Shown one piece after another: positions 63,995 through 64,000 of a stretch of DNA of 64,000 bases. The position numbers and the translations under genes were made by a program. Source of the stretch: Candidatus Eisenbergiella intestinipullorum (lineage in GTDB: Bacteria > Bacillota > Clostridia > Lachnospirales > Lachnospiraceae); the NCBI GenBank assembly GCA_019119815.1, contig DWWH01000087.1, positions 36,235 through 100,234 of the forward strand, written 5' to 3'. The notes beneath the pieces are model-generated. The model searched no databases. It was given only the letters and a program-made list of their open reading frames with translations, and was not told where the DNA came from. Each line of letters begins with the position of its first letter. The stretch's first letter is position 1.

Positions 63995-64000
63995 TTTCCT

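Overview
The window is about 64 kb of chromosome around the replication origin of a Gram-positive anaerobe. I place it in the Lachnospiraceae (Clostridia), by inference from the proteins: DUF3881 and DUF4446 family members, a characteristic seryl-tRNA synthetase, a DarA-type c-di-AMP receptor, YesM/YesN-LplABC type sugar uptake, and G+C near 50 percent. Gene order gyrA-gyrB-recF-yaaA-dnaN-dnaA // rpmH-rnpA-yidD-yidC-khpB-mnmE-(rarA)-mnmG-rsmG-parA-parB is the classical Firmicute origin order. Genes left of about 9.3 kb run leftwards and most genes to the right run rightwards, as expected for divergent replication arms.

Region 1 (1-25.4 kb) is the origin and housekeeping core. It holds a bipartite oriC (DnaA-box clusters on both sides of dnaA, with an AT-rich unwinding candidate at 7651-7690), two perfect parS sites just before parA, and genes for replication, RNA modification, membrane insertion and serine-tRNA charging. 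A perfect DnaA box overlaps the predicted gyrB promoter.

Region 2 (25.4-44.7 kb) is more accessory. It contains an intact tRNA-Arg(CCU) preceded by a decayed copy, a truncated acetyltransferase, a lagging-strand amino-acid ABC operon, a beta-lactamase-fold hydrolase, an ArsC/Spx-like protein, GH32 fructan hydrolase and fructokinase, a PHP phosphodiesterase pair, the remnant of an uptake permease beside a glycerophosphodiesterase, an MBOAT/SGNH acylation pair, DarA, a lactonase, a GNAT, an ITPase-like protein and an AlaX editing protein.

Region 3 (44.7-53.2 kb) is a carbohydrate locus: sulfatase, a three-gene CUT1 ABC importer, and a divergent YesM/YesN two-component system that probably controls it. 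Region 4 (53.2-64 kb) holds a Mn2+ riboswitch with mntP, pstSCAB-phoU behind a Pho-box-like repeat, a diguanylate cyclase, an M42 aminopeptidase, a two-subunit fumarase, a PlsC-like acyltransferase, and tRNA-Ser(GCU) behind a near-perfect promoter.

The most interesting unexplained structure is a set of small, hairpin-rich, non-coding intergenic elements. Family A (20353, 26828, 28924, 41791) has imperfect terminal inverted repeats, and all four copies are flanked by 8-9 bp direct duplications of the local sequence, so they are mobile. One copy is a 57 bp short form that still has a perfect duplication. Two other tiny hairpins (15764 and 40330) are likewise flanked by 9 and 8 bp direct repeats. 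A separate repeat (family B) ends in a Shine-Dalgarno sequence and supplies the ribosome-binding site of a downstream gene. No transposase is encoded in the window, so these would be non-autonomous.
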